A stretch of 64,000 nt of DNA from Sisyra terminalis (Eukaryota > Arthropoda > Insecta > Neuroptera > Sisyridae): the NCBI GenBank assembly GCA_958496175.1, contig OY292274.1, positions 27,071,482-27,135,481 of the forward strand. The letters are read 5' to 3'. This document shows positions 1 through 13,890 of this stretch, in pieces (the first letter of the stretch is position 1; each line of letters begins with the position of its first letter). A program made the position numbers and the translations under genes. Below the pieces are notes generated by a model. It was not told where the DNA came from, did no database searches, and worked only from the letters and a program-made list of their open reading frames with translations.

Positions 1-2099
1 GTTATATTATATTTGGAAGAAAAAAGTGAATTCTTTTATTCTTATGTAAAATAATCTAATTGATAGATTCACAACTTTATATTGTTTGTTTCTGGCCTTT
101 GAATTATACCTACGTAACGGCCAAAGTTAATAAGATATACAGAAATTATTACCTTATATTAAAATTGACGTTTCTAATAGAAAAACGTACGTATTCATTG
201 AAAAGTAGGTAGGTATAAACGTGTTAGATATTTTATGTTTCCATCTGTACGGAAGAAGATAATTTTATAAAAATTAGCTATAGGTATATAAATTAAACTT
301 TTGAACTTCGTGTGTAAATTTCTCTCCAGGTGGGTGCCATCACACACGTATCTTGTCATGATTTCCATCGTTAATGCTTCAAATGTTTACTAAATGTCGT
401 GAGTTTCATTTTCTTTTCTGCCCCTATTTAAAATAAACAATCATCCCGTCTATTATACTTCTCATCTCAGCTACACGACTATGAAACACAAACTGGACTG
501 GTCAACCCATGTCAATCAAAAAAATCCTAAAGCTTCAAGAAGTTTACAAATAAATGAGAACAAAACATGGGTATTTACCAAATGGGATTAATTACTTGTA
601 TAAATAAAAATAAAAATCTTATTGCCGACTTTTAATAGCACCTATAGGCAATAATTTCTTGTATGATAATTATAGATAGTCATTTAGAAACTTTTGCCAT
701 ACGAATAATTTTAATAAAATTTTATTTTCTTTTTACTGATAAAAAAACAGGATGAATTCTTATTGTGAAGCGTATATTGGCTTTAATGTATAACCAGTCT
801 AAGCCTTTGCAAAATAGTTCGATTTTGATAATTATTTTTCATTGAAGAAGGTATAAATTAAAGTTGGTCCCATTTAAACTTGAAAATTCAAACCGTCTTC
901 CAAAGGTTGATAAAGGGATGAAAATAGGGGATGATTTACGATGTTTGTACAATAAATTTGGATTTAAATTCATTATTTCAGCCATCAAAAGTTCGTCAAA
1001 GTTAAATTTATTTGCACAGAAACATAGTAAGTAGTAAGTAATCACCAAAGTAAGTAATCTTTGAAAACTTCCAAATAATGATTTTAAAAAAGTTTTAATA
1101 TTTTCTATCTCCCGGAAAATCGATAAAAGCTCAGTAAAAAGGTTCCTCAATTTTTTTTTTTGAAATAGAAGTTTTAGCCTTTGTTTTTTAATAGTTTACT
1201 AGTAAAACAATTTTTTGGAACTACAAATATCTTCCAGAAAATAAAGAAAAACGTAGTTTCAATCGAAGTATATTTTATAATATTCTTTGAAACAGTAAAA
1301 CACAATAAGGTATAAGGATGAAAATCTTCAGAAAGTATACTTATTTTTCACAATTTGGATTAAGTTTTCTGGGAAATCAATTGTTTTTTCCAAAAATGAG
1401 CTTTTGAAAATGGATACTTTATAAGCTTTAAGTAATGTTAGCCAAAGGAAAGTGCATAGATTTAAAAGCTTATGAAATATACATTTTGAAACAAAGTCTC
1501 ATGAAAATGAGCAATGAAAAGACAGAAAATTTTGGAAAACCAATTTAAAATTTTCTTAAAACGTATACCGACTGGCATATAGAAACTTCAAGCTAAATCC
1601 CAGTAATTCGATAATATATCTACAAAATGTACTGAATACTTTCCAATCGTCGAGATATTGAAGTATTGCAATAAAAAATTCGTATTTAAAAAAAAAATGG
1701 CGACATTGTTTTAATTGTTTCAAAACTTATTGTCTTAACTAAATAATATTCTTGATCACTATTACTGTTCGGAAAATCAAAATCAAAGCTTGTCGAAACT
1801 TTTAAATTAATCAGAAAAACTGGGGATTTTCCAGAAAAATATATTTAATAAAAAATAAAAACCATATCGTACAAATAAAGGAGTTATAATGATTAAATAA
1901 TAGATAATAATGACAATGATCAGTATTTACTTTCCTTTAATTATCAATTAAAGTAAATAGAAGTAAGTTAATCTTTTAAAGTACAAAAATTTTAAGAAAA
2001 AATGTTTTTTTTTAATTAATTATAAAGAAAAATGGAACTGAAAAGAGGAAAATAAAGTAAACCTTTTTAGTCTTAGTAGCTGAACTTCTAAACTATGTG
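1..2099. other. AT-rich noncoding stretch
   Basis: I see no gene, RNA gene or recognisable mobile element here. The only reading frames are short, biased to Leu/Phe/Lys/Asn and fit chance in AT-rich DNA, including a 103-codon minus-strand frame at 839-1150 with no domain-like motif. Confidence 0.6.
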
Positions 2100-2352
2100 A
2101 ATTTCGAGTCGGCGCTAAAAAGCTACAAATAGTTTAAAAGAATAATCAAAACCACTAGTGCTAGAAAAATTAGTAAAATTAGAAAAAAGTTACAAATAGT
2201 TTGAGAAACTAATCACACCCACTAGCGCTGCAAAGCTCAGGCTAGATCTCGGATACAATTACACAATATTGTAAGTTTACGTTCAGTTGGCATCATCTCA
2301 TACTTTAAAAAGAAAATACGTCAGTTTGATAGTTTGGCGCCGACTCAAAATT
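2100..2352. repeat. inverted-repeat element with internal direct repeats
   Basis: Two 20-bp arms face each other. The left is AATTTCGAGTCGGCGCTAAA at 2100-2119 and the right is its reverse complement at 2333-2352, with two mismatches. Inside, a 44-bp direct repeat occurs at 2121-2164 and 2188-2231 with moderate divergence. It shares ctacaaatagttt-like and actagYgct blocks, and the copies are 67 bp apart. The layout suggests a small non-autonomous transposon, but I found no clear target duplication and no second copy in the window, so the family is unassigned. Confidence 0.5.
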
Positions 2353-5300
2353 AGTTATTTATTTCAGTTCAGAAACTTTTCGATTCCTTATATAGACGAT
2401 ACGTCTTTTTTATATGTGTATAATATAACTCACTTTCTTCAAAAACTAGATAGCAACGTTATGGTATCCCTAAGTGGTTCTTAATCTTTACATTTCCGCT
2501 TATAACTCATATCCACACATATTTTTGGTAATAGTAGCAGCATTGATTCCGTAAAGCAGAGAATTTCCTTAGAATTTTTGGAAGTGCGTTTGTACAAACG
2601 AGATGTGCATTTGTACACTTTTGATATCATTTACGAAACAGTGCATCTTCAAAGCTTACTCTAGGTGCCTTTTACCATTCATATACCTACGTTCGAAGGC
2701 ATAGCTGTGGGTTTATCTACATTTGAAAACATAATTTCATATTTGAAGAGGATTTAGGTAATTAATGTTATTTCGATTACTATAATTAAATTTTTATGAG
2801 TAAAAACAAAATAGGCAGGTATTTTTTTTAACAGAACCTTTTTATTAAACAATTGAAATCAATGCATATATATGTTATAACTTCTTATGGGAACATAGAC
2901 GGTATTGTACGCAGTTTTAACAGAAGAAAGGGTTAAAGGGAAGTAAAAGAGTGAAGAGGTAAGTTGTGGGAGCTGCAGACCGGAACTGATCGCGTGCTTT
3001 CTGTTGCTGACCGGAATTGGTCTGTTGACCTCGTATTCGGACATCGCTCTTCAAATTATTTTAGCGACTGTGGTAAATTTATCAAAAACAATATTGTCGT
3101 TTGAATTTTGACAATGAAAGAAAATGAACTGCAGCAGTAGGTTTTATCAACAGGGAAATCATTTTCCTTTTCTATTGTTTTATATAAAAAGATTTGTAAT
3201 TTTTTCAAGCAGTTATAGTTGAGCTAACTAGAATGCATTAAATTCATTGATATTGTGAAAATTGAATAATTATTTAATCCTCAGACATTACATAAGTACT
3301 TCAAAGGTACATCACACACGGAATCACTTAAACTATCCGTCTATTATTATATAAATTAGAAACTTTCTTTTTTCTATTCTAAAATAGTTTTCTAACGATC
3401 TTACAATAATTAAACAAATATACGGAAAAATACAAATAATTTCAGCTAACTTTTGTTCGAATTATAAAAATTGATGTAATTTACTGTTTCACTATTTGAA
3501 ATTTTCTAATTTATCTTTCTTTTCTTATTTCCACAAAGTTGGCAACTTCTTGTAGAACTAAATTTTACGCCTGAAAATTCTTCGTAGGTAGTTGAACATA
3601 ATTAAAAGTATAATTGTCTCATTGTTTAAATTCAGAGGTACTTGCAACAACAATCTCCATTAATTTGAAAAGTTTTAATTAATAGTTTAATTACTAATCG
3701 GTTTTAAAAAGAAAAACGAAATTTAGAAATTTGAAGATATTTACATTAAAGTCTGCATAAATAAATCTTGATTCATTAATAAGTAAATATAAACAAATGC
3801 CTATAAACAAATAAATCATTTTATAATGCGTTTTGTTAATTAGCAATTAATTAAATTGTATTGAACACAATGATTGGTTGAAAGAGTAGGGATGATTGTA
3901 TTCTTGTTCAGGTAAATGCATTGACCGCAAACATGATAATTAAACAGGCGTTTGCATAAATATTTGTGTTAATTGCAGTTAGAGATTATGATCATAATTC
4001 GACTTTAGTCGGCCTCCATTTTGTTGAAGTTAAGAAAAAAAAATTGTCATGTCATCCTTTCTCTTCCCTATCAACAATGAACTTTTTATTTGCTGCTTAT
4101 TGAAATTTGCACGTAAAGAATTACTGAATCTTGCAAATGAAATTTTTTTCTTCCCTTACTACGCAAACTTTTGTCGTGGATACAGCCGATGATTTTAAAT
4201 TGAGTCACATTCCGATTCTGAGTTTATTTATGGTATATCAAAAAAAGACAAGAAAAAAGATGTGCAATATAATTGTGCACGGTAACAAATACGTTTCTTG
4301 TCCGTTGTATTTGAAAAATGCAAAACTAATTAGCGGCGGCCAATGGCGCCCACCTATAGCGTGCCATTTAGAGCTTCAGATTCCATTCGTCGTGCCATCA
4401 ACATGACGAACCATTAAATTTATAAAACATATCAAATTAACGCAAAAATTAAAAATATTTGCATGTCTTCCTTTGCGCCATTAAAATAATCTAATTAAAT
4501 CAAAAATGTAACAACTGAAAAACCAAATTCTTCTAACTACATAATATTTTACTTGAGGGTCATATATGGGTAGTACAATCAGGCTAAAAAAATATTATTA
4601 CATAATTTTTTTTAGTATTATAAGCTTCTTCTTTCTACGTTGTAAACGATTCGAAGTCTTGAACATGTACTCATTAGGCTTAAAAACCTAATCCCAAATG
4701 AATTTAACATATACCTGAATTCAGTGCTTTTATCACAACTTACTGAATTTCAGTGTTCGGTTTTTATCATAAGTCTTCAAGACTTAAGGCGATTTCCTTA
4801 TCTTTTCGACAAAAGTTTAACTATCTTAAATCAAAAATGTTATTTTAAGCAAAGCCCAAATCTACCATACTAATGCAAGAAAAGATATTTGATAGATAAA
4901 GGATCCCTCAATAAATAGTTTTACTAATTCACAACTATGTTATCCTGCCAGGCTAAATTTATAAAAACTGTAAAGAAATAAATTTTATTTTATTTATATT
5001 TCTATAATAAATTAAGTTTTTATTTTATATAGCACAATATTATGTGTAGATAATATTTATGATTTCCATTATAAAACCAAAAATTTTCTTTTGATTATTA
5101 TTTTTTTTCAATAGAATAATGAAATATGACCAATACCTATAGCTCCCTTTGATTTTTCCATGTGGTTCTGAATTAGTTCATGAAGCATTTAAAATACCTC
5201 CCCGCATCTCTCGTTATACCTATTGTAACTTACTTTAAGGAAATACATTTCCAATTAAGGCTTCAGAAAAATCACTGTAACTTTGAAAATATCGATTTTA

Positions 5301-8300
5301 CTGAGAAAGCAATGATAAAAAAACTCCTTTAAAAGCCCGCAGCTTTCTTTATTGTATCTATATGTACCTGTGTATTTTTTTTATAAGCAAATTGAAGATT
5401 AAAGATACGTCAATACTTTTCGCTAAAAAAAAATAAAAACAAAATATACAACTAAAATTGTTTTATGTTTCTAATTCCAAGAGATTAAATTACCGCATAA
5501 AAGCTTCAGTTCAAGTTCATTTTTTTACTAATATTAAAGTTCTCACTAGATTATCACTAGACTAGATTGCCAAATTTTCAAGAAAATTAGTAAAGTGAAA
5601 TTATGGGTATTCGGTTTAGTCTAAGTTATTATCTATTTCTAAACAGTAAGATTTTGTGTACATTACCAATTTTTATTGCAAAAGTTTCATTTTTGTATCT
5701 TATGACTTAAACCAAACTGATTAAAAAACAAAAAAATAATCTGAGTTGCAAAAATATAATGTCATAATCAAAGATTTTAATTTTTTCAGAGATAAGAAGT
5801 TTTATTTAACCAAATTTGAAAATAATTTAAGCAATTATTGTGCTTACCCAATACGATTGTTTTATTATAAATGATCACGAAAAGAGTAAAACTTAATTAA
5901 CTTTGGTTATAGTATCAATTACCGAATTCAATTGTCAGTTATATTGTGAGGAGATTGGTAATATAAAACCATTTACGAAGGCATTATTTTTTCTATTTAT
6001 TGAAATAGCTTAATAGCAAACTTTGAATATGTATATTATATTCACAAACCGACATTTAAAGATATTAAAAAAACTGGATAATTTTCGATTCTAACAAAAT
6101 TTAATTTATTCTTAACATAAATTAATGATTGCTTAAAGAGACAGAGAGATTGGATTGTTTTAGTTTCTATTTTATCTTTAAATGAACATTTGACTTGAAA
6201 AAAATAAGTGTTTCCTTCTTTTCATAGCATTTGTAAATTTAATCTTTTTAAGCTAATTTCATTAATTGAGTTTTCTTCAAAAAATAAAATAAAATTGCAT
6301 TTATACAAAAAATTCCAAAAAACGCCGGTTTATCTTCCTAAGAAAAAGATAATCAAAAAGCATAGATTGGGAGTTTTTAGAATGTAGAGTAAATTATCAT
6401 AACTTATTAGTTAACTAGTAAAGAGTGTCTCCGTGACATGGAAATACATCGGTTCATGGATATTTTCAATGGTTCCCTATATAGGTATCTACAAGCTTTA
6501 GAAGTACCATAACAGTAATAAGTTTACTGTAGTTACAAACATAATAAAGTTATGTGAAATAAAAATGCATTCTTGCGATTTACTCATATGAATGTGACGA
6601 GAAAATTTTACGTCAAAGCATAAGGACTTATACCTATAGTTGGTGGACATGTTCCAATTATAATTTAATAAGATTCTTACTAGTTAAAATTTTAATGGAC
6701 CCCAAAAATGATAGATACTTCTTAATAAAGACATCTTTTCCCAATTTACAACCAAACCAGTAAATCTTGAGTACAGTTTAAGATGAAAATAAATATTTTA
6801 CTTAATATAGTAGCTTTTAAAACACTAAAATTTGCCTAAATTTTCTTTGTACAAACTTTAATCTATACGTGCTGCCGGGTTAAATACTACTCGACAAAGA
6901 GAAGACGTTTGCCTTTCTTGGGAATAATTATTTTACTATCGAAACTTTCAAACTTTTATAACCAAATATTTTATTCAACAAAGCAAAAACAAAATTTCAA
7001 ATTAAGAAAATTAAAAAATATAATTTGAATTCTACTTGATTCAGGTGAAACATGGCACTTGGGTCCACATTTGGCTGCACTTTAGGTTATAATTCGATTA
7101 AAAATTTTCAAATTGAACTCTAATTTATTAAAAAGAAATCAACGAAAAATATGATCTCATAGTTATCAATATCAATATTAAGACATAGATGAAGAATTGA
7201 TTATTTTTTTTTACTTTAATATTCTTAAAATTTTAAACAGTAAATCGATCATCAAATGAACTATAATTTATTTGAAATTAATGTTATTTTTATTGCTAAT
7301 TTGTTGAATTTTAAAAATCTTGCAATGAAAACAACATTTACAAGTGAGAGGGAAGATTTTTCTATTTGCACTTTAGATTTTCTCTCTGCTAAATTTTAAT
7401 CTGAAGCACATATTATAGTCTTCCACAAATACAATTATCAGAAGAAAATTTTTAAAAGAATCAATCAATTCATATTTCAAATTCTATATGAAATTGATAA
7501 ATTTACTTACATCTTACACAAAATAATTCAAATAGATTCATGGATGTTTGAAATGAATATTTTCTTCAAATTATCAACACCTAAAATTTTTATAGTTTTA
7601 ATGTTTCCTTACATTTATTGATAGGCTTAAAACATAAGAATGGAAAAACTTCAATCATTAGTCAATTAATTTTCCCAATAACAATAACTATGGCTGATGG
7701 CCATTTTAATCTATTGTTTCCTTTTAAGTCTGATGATAAAAAAAATCTCTATTGATGAATTTAGGTCTTAATTTAATAATCTTTAGCGTTTTATTACAAA
7801 AAAATGACATAAAACAATATAGTTTAATTTAATTATTTTTTTTATCTTTAATGATTAACATTTCATATCCAATATAAATAATATAGAGATCGATATCAAA
7901 AGAAAACCACCTTGAGTGTACGGGCATTGCATTAATTTCTTGAATGGAGAAAAAAAAGCGAAAACTACCCTAACGTAAATTTGTGTAGATGCTCAATAAA
8001 AAATCACAGAACTTACCTTTTTAAATTAGTTTTTGTAAACCTTTCGATTATGTGTATCTTTCAAAATGATTACATTTAAAATATATTTTCTATTTCACAA
8101 TATAATCAAATCTAAGCCTATTACTACCGACAAGTAAACATCATTTTAAATTCATGGAAGTTACTTGTTGCTACTTCATTTTTCTCATAGGAAATTATCA
8201 GAGCCTAATAAGAGGGTTGAACAGCCCATAACGCAACCGTATACATTAACCGCATGATAATATTGAGTGATAATTTGTGAAGACAATTCAATACAATCAA

Positions 8301-8990
8301 TATAGATTCTCGAAGTCAAACAAAATTGATCTATTATATACTTTGATTACATTTTAAATTATAGTCTTTCGGTTGGCAGTGCTTTGATGCATTTTTCACT
8401 CTATTTTTAAATAAAAACATGATACTTTAAAACTTGATTGAAGTCATTGTAATTTTTTTAGAAAAATGTGTGGGTAAAAACTTTTCAAAATTTTCACTAA
8501 GCAAAAGTTACTTAAAGTGAAAAAAAATCAAAAATTAGATATTGTTATTAACTGGAAATTGGTTTCAATCACGTTTCTCTGTGTGGTTTTGTATGTAATG
8601 GGGGCTACATCCTGTCTTTTGGATTGTTGTTCCTGCTTTATACGAATGGAAGTATAATTTCGTGGTTATCACTCATAATTTGTTTATTTAAGAAAAAAAA
8701 TCTTCCTAAGAAGAGATTTGTTGAACAAAAGTTTCAATTAAAATAAGTTCACATAACATATGCACGTATTATTCTCGCGACTGAAATGTGAAAAATCAAT
8801 CAAAATCAAGGGAAAAAACGGAATTGATGAACGGCTTGTAGCAGATACTTAACCAAATCGATTATTGTGCGGCGAAGTTCGGGTGAAGAAGGTGTAATAT
8901 TAAATATGTGTGTTCGGAAAGAAAGGTGTAGGTATCCGTAGGTCTTCTGGAGGCGACCGCTTGCGAGTTAACTCGTCACGAAATGCTCAG
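2353..8990. other. long AT-rich noncoding stretch
   Basis: Over 6.6 kb I see no supported gene or repeat. A small GC-richer patch at about 4330-4405 stands out (CGGCGGCCAATGGCGCCCAC region). It lies in a 91-codon frame at 4131-4406 that resembles no protein I know. The rest is homopolymer-rich AT sequence. Confidence 0.55.
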
Positions 8991-8997
8991 TCACGAC

Positions 8998-9141
8998 TCA
9001 CCACTGGTCATCTCCATAGGGTCCACCCCCAACGACTTCACAACTATCTATGTCTTCTTCGTTAAACGCTACTTTTAATATATAACAACAGTGTTTAATA
9101 ATTTCTTTAATATCATATTTCTTCATAAAATTAGCAACCAT
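8998..9141 (-). CDS. candidate small exon or 47-codon ORF
   Basis: Reading the minus strand, an ATG at 9141 opens 47 codons and closes at TGA 8998-9000. The peptide is not Leu/Phe/Asn-biased like most chance frames here; it ends in an acidic, glycine-rich segment (EEDIDSCEVVGGGPYGDDQW). The stop lies within GGTGAGT. If GTGAGT (9001-8996) is used as a 5' splice donor, the frame would continue into a downstream exon that I cannot locate. An in-frame TAA sits immediately before the ATG. The surrounding 8930-9060 is GC-richer than its neighbours. I do not recognise the protein. It could be a first coding exon, a decayed exon or chance. Confidence 0.25.
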   Translation of the reverse strand: MVANFMKKYDIKEIIKHCCYILKVAFNEEDIDSCEVVGGGPYGDDQW

Positions 9142-10007
9142 TTATTAATTTCAACTTCAGTGACTCAAAAATTCGATAACACCAAAAATATAAAGAACTT
9201 AACCATTAGGAAACTATTGCTTGAATTTTGTGGCTATTTATATAGTTTTTCATTTTATCACATATTGTAAGTTTGTGTTTATTGCAAGTTCAAAGAATAA
9301 ATATTGAAACTTGTACGAGATTATTTCGCGTTAGTAGTCTATAACAACGCCTAAGCTTCTAAGTTTAGTTAAACTTCACAAATCTCGTAAATGGTTCGGT
9401 CGTAAATAAATATCGTATAAATAAATATATTGCTTGTTTAAATGTTGTCAGTGAGAATATTTACAAGGAGCACTTGATCCCTTCACTGTATAACATAAAA
9501 AACAAAAATGACGTATTGGCAAAGGCCGTTAAAATATTAGCATAACACGTCGAATACTAAAACGAAACAAATTGTTATATAACAAGTAAAACATAAATAG
9601 CTGCAGTTATACATATGTTAAGTGTTATCATTTGGATATTAGAGATAAAAGTCGCGATGTAACACAAGAGTACAATGTTTGGAATCGTAAATCTCTCATT
9701 CTCTCGGGTGCTGGTTGCAACCAACTGGTTGAATATGTTAACAAAATGAAATGTTGTTAGCTCAGGTACAGTTAATGTAGTTAAGGTAATAACAGTTTCA
9801 ACAACAACAAGAAAACAACGAATGAACAACGGCCTATCTGACCAGCAAATTCACCTTGCAATTTCACACCTTCACTGCTTTTGATCACAATCAAATATCT
9901 GCACCAGAAAAGACGTATATTATCGACTAGTAATACTATAACGCTAAGGAATCACGATAAAAAATTATTAACATAAAAATAAAAACACAAACCTAAATTT
10001 GTTGATA
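9142..10007. other. noncoding stretch
   Basis: Nothing supported. An 84-codon minus-strand frame (9575-9829) is Thr/Ile/Leu-rich, has no recognisable motif and probably is chance. Confidence 0.5.
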
Positions 10008-10015
10008 GTGCAGAA

Positions 10016-10314
10016 CAGGAGTGGGCAAATGGTCGATCGCAGGCATTTTAAAAAACATTTTGGATAAATTTAAAATCTTTTATTCGAAAATGAGTAATAA
10101 AAATTTTGTAAAAAAACTTGAATTTAAAATTAAGCACGCATCTATTCTACAACAGATATTATCGATTCCCAAATAGTGCTTCTTATACTCCCTTCAACTC
10201 ATTCTATTTTTAAATTTGAATTTGTTTTTAATCTAACCCACCTTTAGAAGTGAATCGCGTATAAATAAGAAAAATTGTTGTCTATCATACTAGTATTAGG
10301 TTTATTCACCCCTC
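10016..10314. mobile_element. hAT-type MITE, family 1, copy 1
   Basis: This 299-bp non-autonomous element starts CAGGAGTGGGCAAA and ends in TTCACCCCTc, an imperfect inverted repeat of hAT type. It is flanked by GTGCAGAA (10008-10015) and GTGAAGAA (10315-10322), an 8-bp target duplication matching at 7 of 8 positions and fitting the hAT preference nTnnnnAn. The interior shares blocks such as GGTCGATCGCA, GCATCTATTCTAC and ATCATAC with copies at 42873 and 51888. It has no coding capacity. Confidence 0.8.
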
Positions 10315-11446
10315 GTGAAGAATATCTCAAAAGATTAAACTAGTACGGTATCAGTATCTAATTTAAATTAAAAAACACACGAATTAATATATTTTTTTAC
10401 TCTGTCAACTATTGTCTGTAAAGTGTAAAGTATAGCAGTTGTTTCCTTCATTTTTATCCTTTTAACTGTAAAAAAGTTATTATGAATTCAGATAGGCAAT
10501 TACAGTGATTCTTTTTTAATAAATATGAAAATTAAATCAAGTGCCAAACATAACACCAAAAGATCCATACTAAATTTGTTTTCAATTTTGAGAAATCTAT
10601 TCATCCATTTTCCATATACCTACCACACATAAAGCTTCATAAATGTACATAAATTGTACACATAAAAAGTACATAAATTGATTCCAAAAAAGCTCTGTCA
10701 ATAGTACTCCTCATAAGTATATTATCAATAAATCGTTAATCTTAAATTAAAATAAATTAAAATTTTTAACAAAATTTTGAATCAATACAAAAAAAGGAAA
10801 CCTTTAAAATTATTTATTTGGAATAGCTAATGCTTGCATTTTTTTTTACTTTACTGACATCTCTGTACTATAATTACTCTAAAATACATTCGCAAAAATA
10901 ACACGAATTTATTTTTATGAAATTCTTAGCTTTGGATATTGAAAAAAGTTCTATGAAAGCTTATTAGACTCAGTTAATTATATCACAATTTTAATTTCAA
11001 GTTGAAAATTAGAAGTGAAAAATTTGTTCTTTTTGGATCATATTACACCATAGTGTTTGGTTTAACTTTTCATAAGAACTTAAGTATTTAATAGTATTTT
11101 AAACTTTTTAAATTTCACAAAGTAATAAAAACAATTCGAAATGTTAGGACAATATAATAAATAATTACAATTATTATTAATAATAAGCAAAACATTATTT
11201 TTTATCTACATTGTAACTATTGTAATCGTATTACAATGAATTTCATTTTCTAAAAACATATTAACACCTAATCTAAGTGAAAATTTTATGTTTTTTTGAA
11301 TGATGTAAACGGAAATTGTCTATTTCTTTTCATTCGATCATCGTGTGAAGAAATCACAATAAACTCTACTTTTAAGTAAAAAAGGTAGTAAATAGGTAAT
11401 ATTTTTAAAGTGATTTTTTGAAAAATTGTAAATAGAAGATAAGTAA

Positions 11447-11617
11447 GCTTACTGGTGACCGAATTGTCAAAATGACCGCTCCAATACTGGTAAATGATGA
11501 TTTCGAATCTCATATCGGATAAATTTTCTATACTTCTTGATTTACGGACTTTTATTAACTCTAGAGCCGCTAAAAACCGTAGTAGTTATAAAGCGACGGT
11601 AAATAACAATAAAAAAA
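11447..11617 (+). mobile_element. tRNA-derived SINE, copy 1
   Basis: This copy runs head to tail on the plus strand. The degraded A-box region is GTGACCGAATTGTC and the B-box-like segment is TTTCGAATCTC. The conserved body block CTAGAGCCGCTAAAAACC follows, then the 3' signature AGCGACGGTAAATAACAA and an A-rich tail. It belongs to the 13-copy family described under the copy at 26239. Confidence 0.8.
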
Positions 11618-11707
11618 TATATATTACTTTTTATACATATAACTTTTTAATACTTTTTGTTAAGCGCCACCATAAAAACGGAAAAACTAACTAGGAAATT
11701 TAAAAAG

Positions 11708-12176
11708 TGTCCTCTTATAGAGAAAAATGTGGTCATCAGCAAGAAGAATCTTTTGGTAGGAAAATTAGAACTTAAACCCTGGACACAGTTGTGCAGAGGG
11801 TAGGATTATATAGATCAAAAGCTGGACCCCAAGAAAATACAAAGGAAGTATTTAAAGAGCTTTGAATTGGAAAAAATACATAATCAGATTAAGTCACGAA
11901 CGTGGAAGTGTTCAGAAAATTCAATGAAAAAAAACTATCATGAATGTGGTGACAACAAGAAAAGCAAACGGGATCTGTTTCATTTTGAAAAGAACAGGAT
12001 TCATACTTGATGTTGCTGAGGGGAACATGAAGGGGAACTACATTTATGCAAACATGGAATGCATCGCTAGTGCAAAATTTTGCATTGTTCTATTTTACGA
12101 ATTGAGCAAAATTTTGTCCATATTATGTACCAAATCGTCAAATTTTATCAACGCTAGTTTAGAGACTCGGTCGTGA
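11708..12176 (+). pseudogene. unassigned decayed reading frame
   Basis: From 11708 to 12010 one frame is open for 100 codons apart from a single TAG at codon 32. It is rich in Lys, Glu and Cys (for example KCSENSMKKNYHECGDNKKS), unlike typical chance frames here. A second, overlapping frame (11940-12176, 78 codons) continues to the right, so one old frameshift could join them. It starts about 90 bp after a SINE tail. I recognise no family. It could be a relic of a transposon protein or of a host exon. Confidence 0.3.
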
Positions 12177-13749
12177 AAAAGTAGCAAGCCTTCAGATAGA
12201 TAGAGTAACTTACTTTTGTACTACAATATTGGTATAAATTTAAATGTTATTGAAAATTTTACAACGAGGTCTAGAAATAGGTTACATAGGATACTTTATC
12301 AATTATTTGCTTATTTAAAAGTTTAAAGAATATAATTTATTATTTTTATTTTGAAGTCATATAATAGTAAATGCCATTAAAATTAAAATATTTTCTTGAT
12401 TTTTGTTTTTTGTTGAAATAATGAAAACATCTTAGTCGGTAAAGAAAGTTGTTATAAAGGTAATGATAATTATTTATTTGGTGACGACCCGTTAAAGGCT
12501 TTAAATCCTCCAAGAATGACAGGTAGCGCGGGTCATCTTCTTAATCATAGAGCGCTTGGTCCTCAGTTCTCCGCCTTCAACAAAATATGTATTCAACCGC
12601 GTAATCATTAGGTACTGTTTGCTTTTTCTTGTGTGTAATTTTATGTTTTCAAATTAGAAATTCTACTAACACAAAAATTTCTTTTATAATTAACTCTAAA
12701 GCCTATATAATAGTTGTCTCTCAGAAAATTTGCATTGCACGATTATACAAACTATAAGGGAGGTTTAAACACAATGTGTTGTACCCAAATCCCTAGAACA
12801 ATTTGAATCAATATCTGCGGTTGATTGATTTGGCAGGTGATTTGAAGATTGCTAAAATCCTCGTAAAATATATACCTTTGGATCATTGATTTTTTTGTTG
12901 TGATTAAATTAGATTTGGCCTCACCTTTTCCTAATGCGTATCTGATTATTTACTTACTGAGCTGTAACTCTATTAAAAAACCACGCTTACAATTTAACAG
13001 TTATCATTTGCGTCAGATAAGCAGGTGCTAAAAATGACAAAACAATTAGTTCCTGATTAAAGAAACAATACAAAATTTGATAGCTTAACCACAATCACTT
13101 GTGTTTAATGATAAACCTAAATGCATCTTCTTTTTCAGCATTTTTGTATTCTTTTTTACACTTACAATTTTTCGAGAGACGAATCTATAGAAATAAAATT
13201 GCTATTTTTTTTAACGTTGGTTTAGTGTAAAAATACATTGTATTTTTTTCAAATTCAATAACTCAAATTTTATCAAAAACTATGAATTGTGGAGATATTA
13301 ATTTTTATAAAAGTTCAGTGATAGTGTTAGTGTGTGCATTAAACATATAAAAATGATATCTGTTCGTGATGACGATGTGGCTGATGGTGCAGAATGCACT
13401 TTTTTGTAAATGTTGTAAATCGTGCGCCCCGTGGCCGAAGCTCCTTTGGCTGCTTCTGTTCAAGCAACATTTTATATATATTTTATGTGGCCATTGTAAT
13501 CGTCTGCCACGGTTGCTTCTTTTCACAATGTGTGGCTAACATCACAGAAAATATTCTATACGGCTTTTGCAAAACGTAGTTTGTCCCCCTATCTTACAAT
13601 CCGTTCGCGCTTTTATCATTTCTATTGTATTTTCTAAACCAAAAAATCAAAAGGTTCTTGTGTAATATTTACAAAAATAAGTAAAAAAATAAACATATGT
13701 AGATATATTTATATTTGTAAGAGATTTTTTTTCAACTTTGCCTATTTCT
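12177..13749. other. noncoding stretch
   Basis: No supported gene. There are two GC-richer patches, at about 12480-12600 and 13415-13520. The second carries short overlapping frames on both strands (61 to 73 codons), none with recognisable motifs. Confidence 0.5.
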
Positions 13750-13890
13750 TTTACTAAAAATTTACATTTTTCTTAAACAGCTTGTTTTAAATGGAAAAAT
13801 AAAATATTGCAAGCATTATCAATGCAAGAACGGTAATATGTTCTGAAAACTTTAATAAAAACAAAACTGAGGCTTATTAGAATTTTTAAA
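13750..13890 (+). repeat. dispersed direct repeat R1, copy 1
   Basis: About 140 bp, repeated in the same orientation at 15603-15740. After a divergent first 30 bp the copies differ at only about two positions. Shared words include CAGCTTGTTTTAAATGGAAA and CAATGCAAGAACGGTAATAT. Confidence 0.8.
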
